NCBI GenBank assembly: GCA_003254925.1
Contig: QANZ01042066.1
Location: 75,827 to 139,826, forward strand
Length of the DNA: 64,000 nt
DNA from: Chamaecrista fasciculata
Lineage: Eukaryota > Streptophyta > Magnoliopsida > Fabales > Fabaceae
Reading direction: 5' to 3'
Position 1 is the stretch's first letter. The number at the start of each line of letters is the position of its first letter. This document shows, piece by piece, positions 1-10,479 of the stretch. The notes under the pieces are model-generated. The model was given only the letters and a program-made list of their open reading frames with translations. It had not been told where the DNA came from and did no database searches. Made by a program: the position numbers and the translations under genes.

Positions 1-655
1 CTAAAATTGTTGATCAATAGCATACATTTTCTACTTTGTCTTCATCTTTCCTCTCTTCTCCTACCTTCTCTTCTTCTCTTTATTCATAGTTTTATAATAT
101 AAACTACTATTGAAAGACTATTACAACTTACAAGAGTCAGTAAGTTTGGCATTTTTATAATTCTTATCATTTTAAAAATTTTAATTAAAGAAAACTTACT
201 ACGTAGTGTTTATACCATGGTTTTAAAAATTGGATTGGACATTAAAGTAGTCGAAGAAACAATTCAAGGTTTAATAGTTCCAACCAATAACAAATAAATT
301 AATTAGAAAAGTCTAAATATGATGAAACTTTAAATTCAAGTAGTCATAATTAAATTATAAATTGAAATTATAATATTAATAAAGTGAAACAAATAAAAGT
401 ACTAAAATAAACTAACAATGTCATAAATGTAAGTTTTATAAATTTATATGAATTAACATAAAAATAGATAATTTCATAATATTCATCAATATTAATGTCA
501 TCCAGTGATATTTAATGATCAATTTCTTTGACAAGTTAAGGTTTAATTACAATCAATATTTTTCAGTTTTTGATCCATAAGTAAAAAAAAGAAAACGAAT
601 TAAAACTGGACCGATTCACTCAGTTCCTATTCAACCAATTGGATTTGATTTTTAA
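1..655. other. AT-rich non-coding stretch
   Basis: No coding region, RNA gene or clear repeat is visible. If the hydrolase exon at 982-1350 belongs to an intact gene, this stretch would be part of its first intron, because transcription runs toward position 1 and no second exon is seen here. Confidence 0.5.
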
Positions 656-866
656 AACTATACTTTATATTCACTTCCCAAAAAAAATCTGACCCAAAAA
701 AATACTTCTAAAATCTGACCCAAAAAAATTGAACCAAAAGTGTAACACAGGACCAAATCTGCAACCTGAGCAAAAGATATAGGACCAAAACTGCAACAAA
801 AAAAATAATGGGACTAAATTGAAACAAGAGCAAAAGTTATGAGACCAAAAGTGCACTTTTCCCTAA
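656..866. mobile_element. MITE fragment, family P (GGACCAAA phrases)
   Basis: About five spaced phrases of the type ATGGGACCAAAACTGCAAC, all in one orientation, as in one arm of the inverted-repeat elements at 7718-8095 and 52975-53290. The opposite arm is missing, so this is a half element. It lies in what would be intron 1 of the hydrolase gene. Confidence 0.5.
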
Positions 867-981
867 GCTTAATAATTTCAAAATCCTAACTTCACTCTAC
901 TTGGTAAAATTTCTCACTATAGTCTTTGGAACCACATTCAGATTTCAGAAGCAAGAAATGGCGATAATAGTATAATAGTAC

Positions 982-1350
982 CTTGAGAAGATTTTGCTGA
1001 GGTTCATTATAGATTAGTGGAATCACTCTTGCGCCACCAGATTCAACGAATTTGACATACGAGGCAGCGATATACGAGGCACTGGTGGCGTTGGTGAGGC
1101 GACCGGAGGCGCCGTCGCCGGGATGAGTGAGGATTCCGATGACCGGCCGGTAATAGAAGTTAGGCTTTGTGATCGTGCAAGACGACGACTCTGTTTCAGG
1201 GCTTAATAATTCGTTGGGCAGAGCAATAATCAAATCATCATTTCCTGATGATCCTCCGAATTTCAAAACCGCAATCGCCGCCCAAATCCATAGGTAGCTC
1301 GTCAATCTCACGACAGCGGAGGAAGACGGCCGGACGGCGTGGAGGACCAT
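982..1350 (-). CDS. GGH: Gamma-glutamyl hydrolase, first exon (partial gene)
   Basis: Gamma-glutamyl hydrolases remove glutamates from folate polyglutamates, in plants mainly in the vacuole. The exon encodes about 123 residues. A basic and hydrophobic N-terminus (MVLHAVRPSS then a segment with LWIWAAIAVL) looks like a signal peptide. It is followed by the family motif RPVIGILTHPGDG and by SYIAASYVKFVESGGARVIPL, which opens the class I amidotransferase fold. The frame stays open upstream of the chosen ATG, but this ATG directly precedes the signal-like segment. The exon ends at a donor of form AAG/GTACT (intron from 981 down). No second exon with the catalytic Cys and His is found down to position 1, so the gene continues outside the window after a long intron or is a fragment. 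A foldback transposon lies 124 bp upstream of the ATG. The family call is firm; whether the gene works is unknown. Confidence 0.75.
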
Positions 1351-1473
1351 GTCGGCGGACGACGGAGGAGGATGTGGACGGAAATAAGGGAATAAAGAAG
1401 AACAAGTGTACAAAACAGTGAGATATTGCCACTGAATTATTGAAGGAGATTTCACATTTCTATACTGGAATGG

Positions 1474-2894
1474 GGTTTTTTTATTAAAATAATACACAAA
1501 ATTATATTATGTATATGGATACCCAACGAATTTTCTTATTTCTCCAAATGGGATACGCATCCGCTGAACTCGATTTTAATACTTAATTTTTTTCTTTAAA
1601 ATCGCGCTCTGTAAACACGATTTCAGTATCATGTCAATACTGAAATCGTGTCCAAGAGACACGATTTCAGGACAGACATGTGTCAGTCCTTGAAATCGTG
1701 CCCATGATTTCAATGCATTAAGGGGAGGCCGTTGGGCCTCCCCATATATATATAATATATAATAATATATATAAATAATAGTATTTTATAATTTTTTAAT
1801 TTAATTAATTTTATTCAAATTATCGGCACTTATTTGACCAATCTAATGAGCTAACTATTAGACTAACAAGCTTGATTTGTGTATTATTTGTGACTAAATA
1901 ACTCTATTTCAGTTTTTGTCATGTGTACTCTATTTATTTAAAATTTTGTAGTTGTGATTAAAGAACAAGTGACGAATATATATATAATTTTTGTAAATTT
2001 TTTTATGGTTAAAATTACAAAATAACTTCAAAATGGTACCAAAGTGTTAACGGAGAATACCACAGGACATCAAAGTGTCACTTTTCAAACCACATGGTAC
2101 CAAAGTGAAATATAACCGAACCACATATGGTACCAAAGTGTAATTTACCCTTAATTTTAAAATTTACACTTGGTTGAAAATATTAAAATTAAGGGTAAAT
2201 TACACTTTGGTACCATGTGGTTTGGTTATGTTTCACTTTGGTACCATGTGGTTTAAAAAGTGACACTTTGATGTCCTGTGGTATTCTTCGTTAACACTTT
2301 GGTACCATTTTGAAGTTATTTTGTAAGTTTAACCATAACAAATTTTACAAAAATTATATATATATTCGTCACTTGTTCTTTAATCACAACTACAAAATTT
2401 GAAATAAAGAGAGTACACATGACAAAAACTGAAATAGAGTTATTTAGTCACAAATAATACACAAACCAAGCTTGTTGGTCTAATAGTTAGCTCACTAGAT
2501 TGGTCAAATAAGTGTCGATAATTTAAATAAAATTAATTAAATTAAAAAATTATAAAATACTACTATTAAAATTTTTTATTGAATTTAAAAAAATTTTATT
2601 AAATTTTTTAAAATACTGTTATTTATATATATTATTATATATTATATATATATATATGGGGAGGCCCAACGGCCTCCCCTTATTACATTGAAATCGTGCA
2701 CATGGGGCACGATTTCAAGGACTGACATGATATTGTCAGTACTGAAATCGTGTTTACAGAGTGCGATTTTAAAGAAAATATTAAGTATTAAAATCGAGTT
2801 CAGCGGATGTGTATCCCATTTGGGGAAATAAAAAAATTCGTTGGGTATCGAGATACACAATATAATTTTGTGTATTATTTTAATAAAAAAAACC
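1474..2894. mobile_element. 1.4 kb foldback element, MULE-like, with 9-bp TSD
   Basis: The two halves (about 1474-2161 and 2181-2894) are near-perfect reverse complements around a loop of about 20 bp near 2170. The ends read GGTTTTTTTATTAAAATAAT and its complement. Flanking 9-mers CTGGAATGG (1465-1473) and TTGGAATGG (2895-2903) match at 8 of 9 positions, as expected for Mutator-like target duplications. It has no coding capacity. The central part, about 2030-2310, is itself a family-M2 palindrome with GGTACCAAAGTG phrases, and each arm holds a SINE-like head (1833-1873 and 2467-2507). It sits in the 5' region of the hydrolase gene and could affect its promoter. Confidence 0.75.
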
Positions 2895-2959
2895 TTGGAA
2901 TGGTTGGGAAAAAAGTAAGGGATATTATTAATGGGTCCCATTGATTATTATTATTTAAC

Positions 2960-3796
2960 GAGTAAACTAAAAATTTGGTCTCCCAATTGGTGAGTAATTA
3001 CGGGTGTTCGCAGGGTGAGTTAGGTTGGTTTAGGTCGAGTTGATTTGGGCTAGATTTTTTTTATGGGGTCCTTAGGATTGAGTTTTGGGTAAAAAAAATA
3101 TTTCAGCTCAAACCAAATCAAAACAGTAGTGGGTTGGGTTGGGTTGGGCAGGCTGACCCATTCCAATTTGCAAACAATTATTTTTTTTCAAAAATATACT
3201 TGACTTCACAATTTTTTTTTGTCTTTCAATTTTTTCATATTGAATTTTGATGACAAAAATGACTTATTATCATAATTCATGAATTAATAATATGATTGAA
3301 AGTCATATATACTCATTTGAAGAAGTTAAAGTTGGAATATACAAATTAAATTTGATTAATTAAATGTAAAGTCAATAATGCAATGTTAAGGGTGAAGGGG
3401 AAAAGTAGTTCAAGAGTGAAACCCGCAGTCCAATTCAAACCATTGCAGGTTGGGAAATTTTAAATCAAACCAACCCGCTAGCCCAAACCTGCGGGTTGGA
3501 TTGGTTTTGACAGGTTGGCCCGAACCGCTGAACACTCCAAGATGAGTTGATAACTCGGTCTGTGAAATATTGTTGAGGTGACAACTTAGTTCCTAAAAAA
3601 TTTAAATATACAATTTAGTCCCTGAAAGATTAAAACAGTATACTATTTAGTCCATTTTGGACTAAATAGTATACTGTTTTAATGTTTAAAGGATTAAATG
3701 TGTATTTTAATCTTTCAAGGAGTTAGTTGTCAACTCAGTGATCTTTCAGAAACTAAATTATTAATTCATTCTTATTTAGTCTTTCAGGGACAAAAC
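2960..3796. mobile_element. Degenerate M1-type inverted-repeat element, interrupted
   Basis: It begins with GAGTAAACTAAAAATTTGGT, the terminal motif of family M1. It resumes at about 3540-3790 with phrases such as CAATTTAGTCCCTGAAAGA in forward and reverse orientation around 3655. A second element (3002-3538) appears inserted inside it. The right terminus is worn and no clean target duplication is seen. Confidence 0.4.
3002..3538. mobile_element. hAT-like MITE with GGGTTGGG-rich ends
   Basis: The ends GGGTGTTCGC and CTGAACACTCC are imperfect inverted repeats. Just inside are inverted tracts rich in GGTTGGGTT and AACCAACCC, with an AT-rich middle. It resembles the element at 56764-57468, which has GGGTGAGCA ends. 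No convincing 8-bp duplication was found. Confidence 0.45.
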
Positions 3797-3917
3797 CATA
3801 GGTAGCTCGTGAATCTGATTGTTGTGGTTGTGGCGGAGAAAGACGGTGGACGACGTGGATGACCATATCAGCGGTCGACGGAGGAGGATGTGGACGCAAA
3901 TAAGGGAATAAAGAAGT
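3797..3917 (-). pseudogene. Partial duplicate of the GGH 5' exon
   Basis: About 120 bp resemble 1288-1400, covering the start of hydrolase exon 1 and its leader. The ATG complement CAT, the GGAGGAGGATGTGGACG block and AAATAAGGGAATAAAGAAG are all retained. It covers only the start codon region and part of the signal-peptide segment. It has substitutions and a short insertion, and nothing downstream of the signal segment is present. It directly abuts the worn M1-type element on its left, so capture by a transposon is possible. It is not expected to be functional. Confidence 0.6.
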
Positions 3918-4329
3918 AAGACTATAGACTTATATGTCATTAGTCATGTAGATTCTATCAATAATATTTGTTTAAAGTAAGAGCAAAAGAGAAAATTGAC
4001 CAAAATATAAAAGATTAGAAATGAAAGTGACAGTAAAAAAAAAAATAGGGATGAAATCGATAATTTATATAAAATTTTGGGATTGAAAGAGTTCTTTTTG
4101 CCTAAATGGGAGTAATGATATATAGCTCATGTTGAAGCAGGTGCCAATTGCCAAAGTGTGTACTCTCTAGAACGCGTTTAATTTATAATAATAATAATTA
4201 CTTGGCTAACGAGAGTACACACACGTGGTCAATTTTAGTTGGCAATTTCAATTTTAATATTTTAGCCAATTTTATTAATATATTTCATCTCCTTTTTCAA
4301 TTTGAAATAGAATGTGAGTTTCTTTTTAG
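3918..4329. other. AT-rich non-coding stretch
   Basis: No gene or complete repeat is recognised. Short remnants of family P phrases (AGAGCAAAAGAGAAAATTGA) occur around 3980-4090. Confidence 0.4.
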
Positions 4330-4342
4330 TTCCTTTTTCTAT

Positions 4343-4526
4343 AACCAAATTTAGTCGGTTTTATGTTTAGCTCACTGGGTCATTTAAACAAGTATCAGAA
4401 GTTAGAATCTCGTCTTGTGTATGCAGCAACCAATTGACTAGCGACAGACCCTTAAATAAAACTCAAATTCGCAGAAAATTAATACTTGACTTATTGGGCC
4501 GAGGGATACTTTAAGCAAAAAAAAAA
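4343..4526 (+). mobile_element. tRNA-derived SINE, diverged copy
   Basis: About 184 bp, related in reverse orientation to 49490-49673. Shared blocks include TTAGCTCACT, CTTGTGTATGCAGCAACCAA and the end GGGCCGAGGGATACTTTAAGC, followed by an A tail. The flanks TTCCTTTTTCTAT (4330-4342) and TTCTTTTTCTAT (4527-4538) form a target duplication with one indel. The tRNA-like box B is eroded, so this is an old copy. Confidence 0.65.
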
Positions 4527-4538
4527 TTCTTTTTCTAT

Positions 4539-5143
4539 TAATTCTATATTACATATTATTAGTCACACATAACCACATGCTCATGTGCTCTAGCATCACC
4601 TTATCGGACATTGGAATGATGGTACAGATTATTTTATGAGTGGCACACATGATAATGGAGATATGTGCACATTTTTTGCTTTTACTTATTAAATAATATG
4701 AAACACTTTGAGTAGTTTCACATAAAGTCTCATATAAGCACCAACTCATTTTATGTTCATTAGATTTATTTTTTTATGTCGAGATGCGTGTGCACTTTTT
4801 TTCTTATATAAAAATAAATTTTATATAATTTTTATCTCAATCGAAAAATATTTTTTTTCATAGATAAAAATTGATGTAAATACTACAGAGAAGAAGAGAT
4901 GAGTAGATATAATTCATATGATTTCATTATAAAAATAATATTATTAAGAACAATTTTCTTGTCGTATTGCATAAAGAAAAACAAGTGTAAAATATTTTAT
5001 ATTTTATTTTAACAAGTAATTTTTTTTATAAACAGATTGAATTATTTTTGAGACACAAATCATGAAATTATAATAAACAATTTGCCCCCATCAACGGGGC
5101 TTTTTATGGAATAATCTTAATGGAGTAACGGACAAGGCGCTCA
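4539..5143. other. AT-rich non-coding stretch
   Basis: Nothing recognisable beyond short A/T runs. Small open frames here lack any protein-like composition. Confidence 0.4.
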
Positions 5144-5478
5144 GTTGCCAAAGGAGTAAACTCCCAAACTAGTCCCCGAATTATTGAGTCGCTGACAGAT
5201 TGGTCCTTGATTTATGAAAATTGACAAATAGGTCCCCGAATTTTACTAACGTTAGTCAAATTGGTCCCTGAAGCCGTTAACTGCTGACATGGCACGTTAA
5301 GTGCTAACGTGCCACGTCAGCAGTTGGAAAACTAAAAAAAAAAGCCAACTGTGCGTGCCACATCAGCATTAATAATAAAAAAAATATTTCATTCAAAATT
5401 CAAATAGGTCCCTGAGTTATATTTTTATCTCATTATTCTCAATTTCCCCTCTTTTTCATCATCTTCATTCATTTTAGT

Positions 5479-5727
5479 CCCAAATCCTCAAAATAAAATT
5501 GTAAAATGTCCCAAAACTCTTCCAAACATTCCAGTTTAGTCCCAAATCCTCAAAATAAAATTTTAAAGTCCCAAAACTCTTCCAAACATTCCAGTTTAGT
5601 CCCAAATCCTCAAAATAAAATTGTAAAATGTCCCAAAACTCTTCCAAACATTCCAGTTTAGCCCCAAATCCTCAAAATAAAATTCTAAAATGTCCCAAAA
5701 CTCTTCCAAACATTCCACTTTAGTCCT
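5479..5727. repeat. 62-bp minisatellite, four copies
   Basis: Unit of the type CCCAAATCCTCAAAATAAAA, then TTGTAAAATGTCCCAAAACT and CTTCCAAACATTCCAGTTTAGT. There are four tandem copies; one has a short deletion near the middle of the unit and the last is degenerate. It lies in the left arm of the M1 element. Confidence 0.8.
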
Positions 5728-5740
5728 TAAAAGTATTAAA

Positions 5741-6263
5741 AACCCTAAACCCTAAACCCCAAACCCTAAACCCTAAATCCTAAAATCCTAAACTCCAAAC
5801 CCTAAAACCTAAACCCTAAACCGTACCCTAAAACCCTGAAATCCTAAAATTGTAAAGTGTGCCAAAATTCTTCTAAACATTTCAATTTAGTCCTTCAACT
5901 CTAAAACCTCAAACCCTAGAACCCCAAATCCCAAACCCAAAACTCTAAAACCCCAAACCCCAAACCCTAAAATCCCAAACCCCAAACCCTAAAATCCCAA
6001 ACCCCAAATCCTAAAACCTTAAACCCTAAATTGTAAAACCCCAAACCCTAAAATTCCAAACCCCAAATCCTAAAATCTTAAACCCTAAACTCTACAACCC
6101 CAAACCCCAAACCCTACAATCCCATACCCTAAACTCTAAAACCCTAAACCCCAAACTCAAACCTAAACCCCAAACCCTAAACCTTGAACCCCAAACCCTA
6201 AAACCTAAAACCCAAACCCAAAACTCTAAAACCCAAAACCCTAAAATCCCATACCCTAAATTC
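5741..6263. repeat. Degenerate telomere-like array (CCCTAAA/CCCCAAA)
   Basis: Dense AACCCTAAACCC and CCCCAAACCCTAAAA variants, broken near 5850-5905 by a piece of the neighbouring minisatellite. The variation and its position inside a transposon with target duplications argue against a true chromosome end. Confidence 0.8.
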
Positions 6264-6404
6264 TTTGGTTTATTGTCTATTCATTTAATTAGAGGACCAA
6301 TTTGTCTAACATATTGAACTATTTTGATAAATTCGGGGACTGATTTGAATAATACTGTTGCACGTCACAATTGTTGAACTTTAATGTACAGTCACAATTC
6401 TGAT

Positions 6405-6799
6405 GATTTGGGGTTTTAGAGTTTAGGGTTTGTGTTTGGGGTTTGAGGTTTTAGAGTTTGGGGGTTTAGGGTTTAGGGCTTTAGAGTTTGGGGTATGGGA
6501 TTTTAGGATCTAGGTTTGGGGTTTTGGGTTTTAGGGTTTTGGGTTTGGGATTTTGGGGGTTGGGGTTTTAGAGTTTAGGGTTTGGGGTTTGGGGTTTTAG
6601 GGTTTGGGGTTTGGAGTTCTAAGATTTGGAGTTTTAGAGCTTAAGGACTAAATTGAAATGTTTGGAAAAAATTTGGGACACTTTACAATTTTAGGATTTT
6701 AGGGTTTATGATTTTAGGATTTTAGGGTTTGGGGTTTTGGGGTTTTGGGTTTGGAATTTTAGGGTTTGGGGTTTTACAATTTAGGGTTTAAGGTTTTAG
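6405..6799. repeat. Inverted telomere-like array (TTTAGGG/TTTGGGG)
   Basis: Reverse-orientation counterpart of the 5741-6263 array, with GGGGTTTAGGGTTTAGGG-type variants, running into the N gap. It is part of the right half of the same palindromic element. Confidence 0.8.
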
Positions 6800-7186
6800 N
6801 NNNNNNNNNNNNNNNNNNNNNNNNNNNNNNNNNNNNNNNNNNNNNNNNNNNNNNNNNNNNNNNNNNNNNNNNNNNNNNNNNNNNNNNNNNNNNNNNNNNN
6901 NNNNNNNNNNNNNNNNNNNNNNNNNNNNNNNNNNNNNNNNNNNNNNNNNNNNNNNNNNNNNNNNNNNNNNNNNNNNNNNNNNNNNNNNNNNNNNNNNNNN
7001 NNNNNNNNNNNNNNNNNNNNNNNNNNNNNNNNNNNNNNNNNNNNNNNNNNNNNNNNNNNNNNNNNNNNNNNNNNNNNNNNNNNNNNNNNNNNNNNNNNNN
7101 NNNNNNNNNNNNNNNNNNNNNNNNNNNNNNNNNNNNNNNNNNNNNNNNNNNNNNNNNNNNNNNNNNNNNNNNNNNNNNNNNNNNNN
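6800..7186. other. Assembly gap (387 N)
   Basis: A run of N inside the right arm of the palindromic element. It probably hides the reverse copy of the 62-bp minisatellite and more telomere-like repeat. An open frame spanning the N has no meaning. Confidence 0.98.
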
Positions 7187-7717
7187 AATTTTATTTTGAG
7201 GATTTGGGACTAAAATGAATGAAGATGATGAAAAAGAGGGGAAATTGAGAATAATGAGATAAAAATATAACTCAGGGACCTATTTGAATTTTGAATTGAA
7301 TATTTTTTTTTATTATTAATGCTGATGTGGCACGCACAGTTGGCTTTTTTTTAGTTTTCCAACTGCTGACGTGGCACTTAACGTGCCACGTCAGCAGTTA
7401 ACGGCTTAAGGGACCAATTTGACTAACGTTAGTAAAATTTGGGGACCTATTTGTCAATTTCCATAAATCAGGGACCAATCTGTCAGCGACCCAATAATTC
7501 GGGGACCAGTTTGGGAGTTTACTCGTTGCCAAAGAAGACCAAAATATGTCAAGTGACAACAACGTGCATGATCTACGCTACTATAACGTAAATCACGTGA
7601 ATTGAGATTTATTTATATTTTTATATTTGTATAATTGTATTTGTTTTACTTTATTTTTAGTAACAACAATTATCAAATCATAAAGCGTGACAAAAGTTCT
7701 AAACTTTTTTTTTTTGT

Positions 7718-8095
7718 GAAAGTGTAAATTTGGGTCCATATTTTTTTGCTCATTTTGCAATTTAGTTTTGTATATTTTCTTGTAGTACTCCTGATATCTT
7801 ATTTTTACAAAAGATCCTAATTTGGTCTTATATTTTTTTGGTCAGATTAAGGAATTGGTTTCATATATCTTTGTAAAAAGTTTTACCATTAGTACCACAC
7901 TTCCGCCTAACCCAAAGATATGAAACTAATTATGCACATGTCCAAAGATATGAGACCAATTTTGCACTTGACCCAAATATATGAGACCAAATCTACAACG
8001 AAAAATATATGAGATCAAAAGTGTAACAAAAAAGATACTAGACCAAATCAGAAACTAACCAAAAGATATGAGACAAAAAATTTACACTTTGACCA
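7718..8095. mobile_element. Family P inverted-repeat MITE
   Basis: The left end AAAGTGTAAATTTGGGTCC mirrors the right end AAAATTTACACTTTGACC. The interior has repeated phrases such as TTTGGTCTTATATTTTT on the left and AGATATGAGACCAAATC on the right. Non-coding; about 380 bp. Confidence 0.6.
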
Positions 8096-8142
8096 ACTTT
8101 TTTTAATCTAATACAAAAGCTTCTTTATGGAGATTTTTATAA

Positions 8143-9257
8143 GGTTCATTTTGGTCTTAAATATATGCCATAATGTTCAATTTGGTCATTTATGTTTCAA
8201 AATATTTAAATTGATCCTAAATGTATGAAAAATGTTCTAAAATGGTCATGTCGTTACATTCCGTCCATTTGCTCTATAATGATGATGTGTCCTACTTACG
8301 TGGCTTTTCTCTTTCCTATTTGTCCTATTGGTAATTTAAAGGTTTCAAAATGGTCTATCATACATTAAAAATGTTTCAAATTGGTCACATATGTTTCACG
8401 ACATGATTCAATTCGGTACTTTATGTTTAACACGTAGATTTAAAATGGTCCACATGTTTAACCTCAACATATTGAATCAATTTGACATTTTGTGATAAAC
8501 AGTAGTGATATAGTGATGGTGAGACAAAGTCAGAATATAGAGAGAAGGGCTATGGGGAACATAGGTATGTTAACAGGAGATAGATTAGGGAAAAAAAAAA
8601 CATATCTTTAACATCTATTTCTTACAATAGAATATAATACCATGACAGAAAGTAATGAAAAAGTTGAAAGATAAATATATCACAATATGCAAATGTGTTA
8701 ATATAATTGGAGAACTTGATGTATTGAAGCAATGAATTATATTAACCTGAAACATAGTACGAGCCATGGGTGTTTGGTGGATGAATGTATGGTTGATTAA
8801 GGACGTACTTGAAACAATGAATCTCAAATCCAAATATACTATAATAAAAGAATAAAAGCTTGCAATTGGTAAGTTAGTATCAAAAAATAATTTTGTGAAG
8901 GGAACCCCTTGTAAAGCCTCAACATATTGGATAAATTATTTGACACTGTGATAAACACTGCGAACCATTTTGAATCTATAAATCATATTAAAAACATAGG
9001 AGACCGATTTGAAACATTTTTAATAGATGATGGACCAATTTGAAACCTTTAAATTACCAAAAGGACAAATAAAAGAGAGAGAGTAACCAAGTAAGCATGA
9101 CACGTCATCATTAACGGAGCAAATGGACGGAATGTAACACTAGGACCATTTTGAAACATTTTGTATACATTTAGGACCAATTTGAATATTTTAAAATTTT
9201 AGGGGCCAAATTGAACATTATGGCCTTCATTTAGGACCAAAATGAGCCTTTGAAATT
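8143..9257. mobile_element. Family Q foldback element
   Basis: The end AAGGTTCATTTTGGTC is mirrored by GACCAAAATGAGCCTT. The arms carry phrases such as CAATTTGGTCATTTATGTTTC and reversed forms such as GGACCAATTTGAAACATTTT. A 30-40 bp block (CTCAACATATTG to GTGATAAACA) occurs directly at about 8465 and 8917, bracketing roughly 400 bp of unrelated AT-rich DNA. No target duplication is clear. Confidence 0.55.
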
Positions 9258-9270
9258 TTTTCTAAATAAG

Positions 9271-9334
9271 GTTAAAGTATAATTTTAGTGCTTTGTTTTT
9301 TAAGTAGATCCGCTATTTATCTTTTTTATTATAA
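9271..9334. repeat. 64-bp direct repeat, left flank of the Tat element
   Basis: Starts GTTAAAGTATAATTTTAGTG and ends TTTTTTATTATAA. It is repeated with one length change at 22556-22620, immediately beyond the other LTR. This is far longer than the 5-bp duplication made by an integrase. Confidence 0.85.
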
Positions 9335-9343
9335 ATAGCGGAC

Positions 9344-9922
9344 TCACCTGGTTCGGTGAGGCAACTCTGGGTCGGAAGTAGCCTGCAAATCAATGAATAC
9401 ACAGGGGTGGCCCTGCGATTCACCTCCGATGCTTAAGTTAGTAATGGGTTGTGAGCTCAATAATCTTAATCGACTAGACAAAGAGCGTACCTTTTTTCTA
9501 GTGTGAAAGGTTAACCTTTTATACTGGCTGAGGGCGATCAGTTGTGATCTTGCCATAAATGGCTGGATGCTTGATTGTGATCCTGGCTGATCTGATTATG
9601 ATCCTTGGCTCCCACGCAATTTCCTTTTCTGTGAAAGGTGCCTTGATGGCTAAGGCGCTATAAAGGAGAAGGATCTCTGAGTGATTTGCCTTGATTGATA
9701 GCGGATCTTGATCGATCCATAATTGGCTCCTAACTAATTCAGGGAATATTTCCTTATTTGTTGACGCGTGGGCGCCAACACCCTTTGTGATTGTGGGCGT
9801 CCACCCCTGACGGCGAGTTACAGGGCGTTCATGCCTATGCGATCCATCTGGTGGGCTTGTAGCCTGCTGGATCGAGGGCACGCTCTGCCATTTGGGCCTC
9901 CTAATTATTGTGCCTATTATCA
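9344..9922 (-). repeat. 3' LTR of the Tat element, edge-truncated
   Basis: Matches 21977-22555. The first 27 bp or so of the LTR (on the plus strand TGATGAACCTGG onward) are absent, so the left edge is not canonical. The inner edge is TATTATCA at 9922. A TATAAAAG box on the minus strand lies near 9517-9525, placing the transcript start about 30 bp lower. Confidence 0.85.
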
Positions 9923-9945
9923 CTAGTCCCAACAAAAGAAGTGAA
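9923..9945 (-). promoter_or_regulatory. Probable polypurine tract region
   Basis: The minus strand reads TTGTTGGGACTAG directly before the LTR start TGATAATAGG. It is only moderately purine-rich and is placed here because of its position next to the 3' LTR. Confidence 0.35.
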
Positions 9946-10444
9946 GCTCTGTCCCCATCAGTGGAGTCCCTAACGAGGGCGTTCTCGACACTGACTATAG
10001 CCTTTCTTGTTCTGTTGGCGTTGACGCCTAGAGTTTGTCTCGGAGATTCTGGATGGCGGTAACTCAACTTGATGTGGCGTTCATGGATCTAATGCCACCA
10101 GCCCTTGTCCTTCCAGCTTCCCCGATGACGTTTCGCGTCACTTCAATTCTGCGTGTCAGCGCATCGTGGCCACGTGATTGGCTAACTTTCCACCATGATG
10201 GCGAAACGTGTACCGAGGGGGCGCATTTAATGCGTCGTTTTGGTTTTCGTGAAGTTTTTTCAAAAAATCGTCATTTTCCCCTTCTTCCCCTCACTTCGCC
10301 ATTTCCACTTTCAAGAACTTCCTCTTTCTCCCTTATTCTCTCTGTACACGCGAGGGAAATCTTGCCGGAACTGCTCTCTTGCGAAGCTACGCAGCGCCTT
10401 GTCGTCGTTCGCTTTGCTCAGGCAACCGTGCTCGCCGGCGTTCG

Positions 10445-10479
10445 GTGAGTGATTCAACATTGTCTCCTGCTATTTCAGG
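10445..10479 (+). other. Possible 5' UTR intron of the antisense ORF
   Basis: GTGAGT to TTTCAG, 35 bp, upstream of the first ATG of the antisense ORF. It is very short for a plant intron, so this is tentative. Confidence 0.2.

Larger units (their letters stand above)
5154..7524. mobile_element. M1-family MULE-like palindromic element, perfect 10-bp TSD
   Basis: Perfect flanking 10-mers GTTGCCAAAG occur at 5144-5153 and 7525-7534. The ends are GAGTAAACTCCC and its complement. The left arm from 5154 to at least 5500 is reverse-complementary to about 7187-7524. The arms contain phrases such as CAAATAGGTCCCCGAATTTT, a GC-rich inner palindrome (GCTGACATGGCACGTTAA), a 62-bp minisatellite and telomere-like arrays. 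The centre is an assembly gap. No coding region is present. The long duplication and inverted ends support a non-autonomous Mutator-like element. Confidence 0.8.

Noticed and set aside
892-981. Extension of the hydrolase protein past KLLYYY
   Set aside because: Read-through into the intron after a good donor site; the residues do not fit the family.
5741-6799. A real telomere or chromosome fusion point
   Set aside because: The repeats are degenerate and lie inside an inverted-repeat element with perfect 10-bp target duplications, so they belong to the element.
6766-7218. 150-codon open frame
   Set aside because: It consists almost wholly of the N gap.
9519-10067. 182-codon minus-strand frame at the Tat 3' end
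   Set aside because: It runs across the LTR and PPT. No known Tat gene lies there and it resembles no domain.
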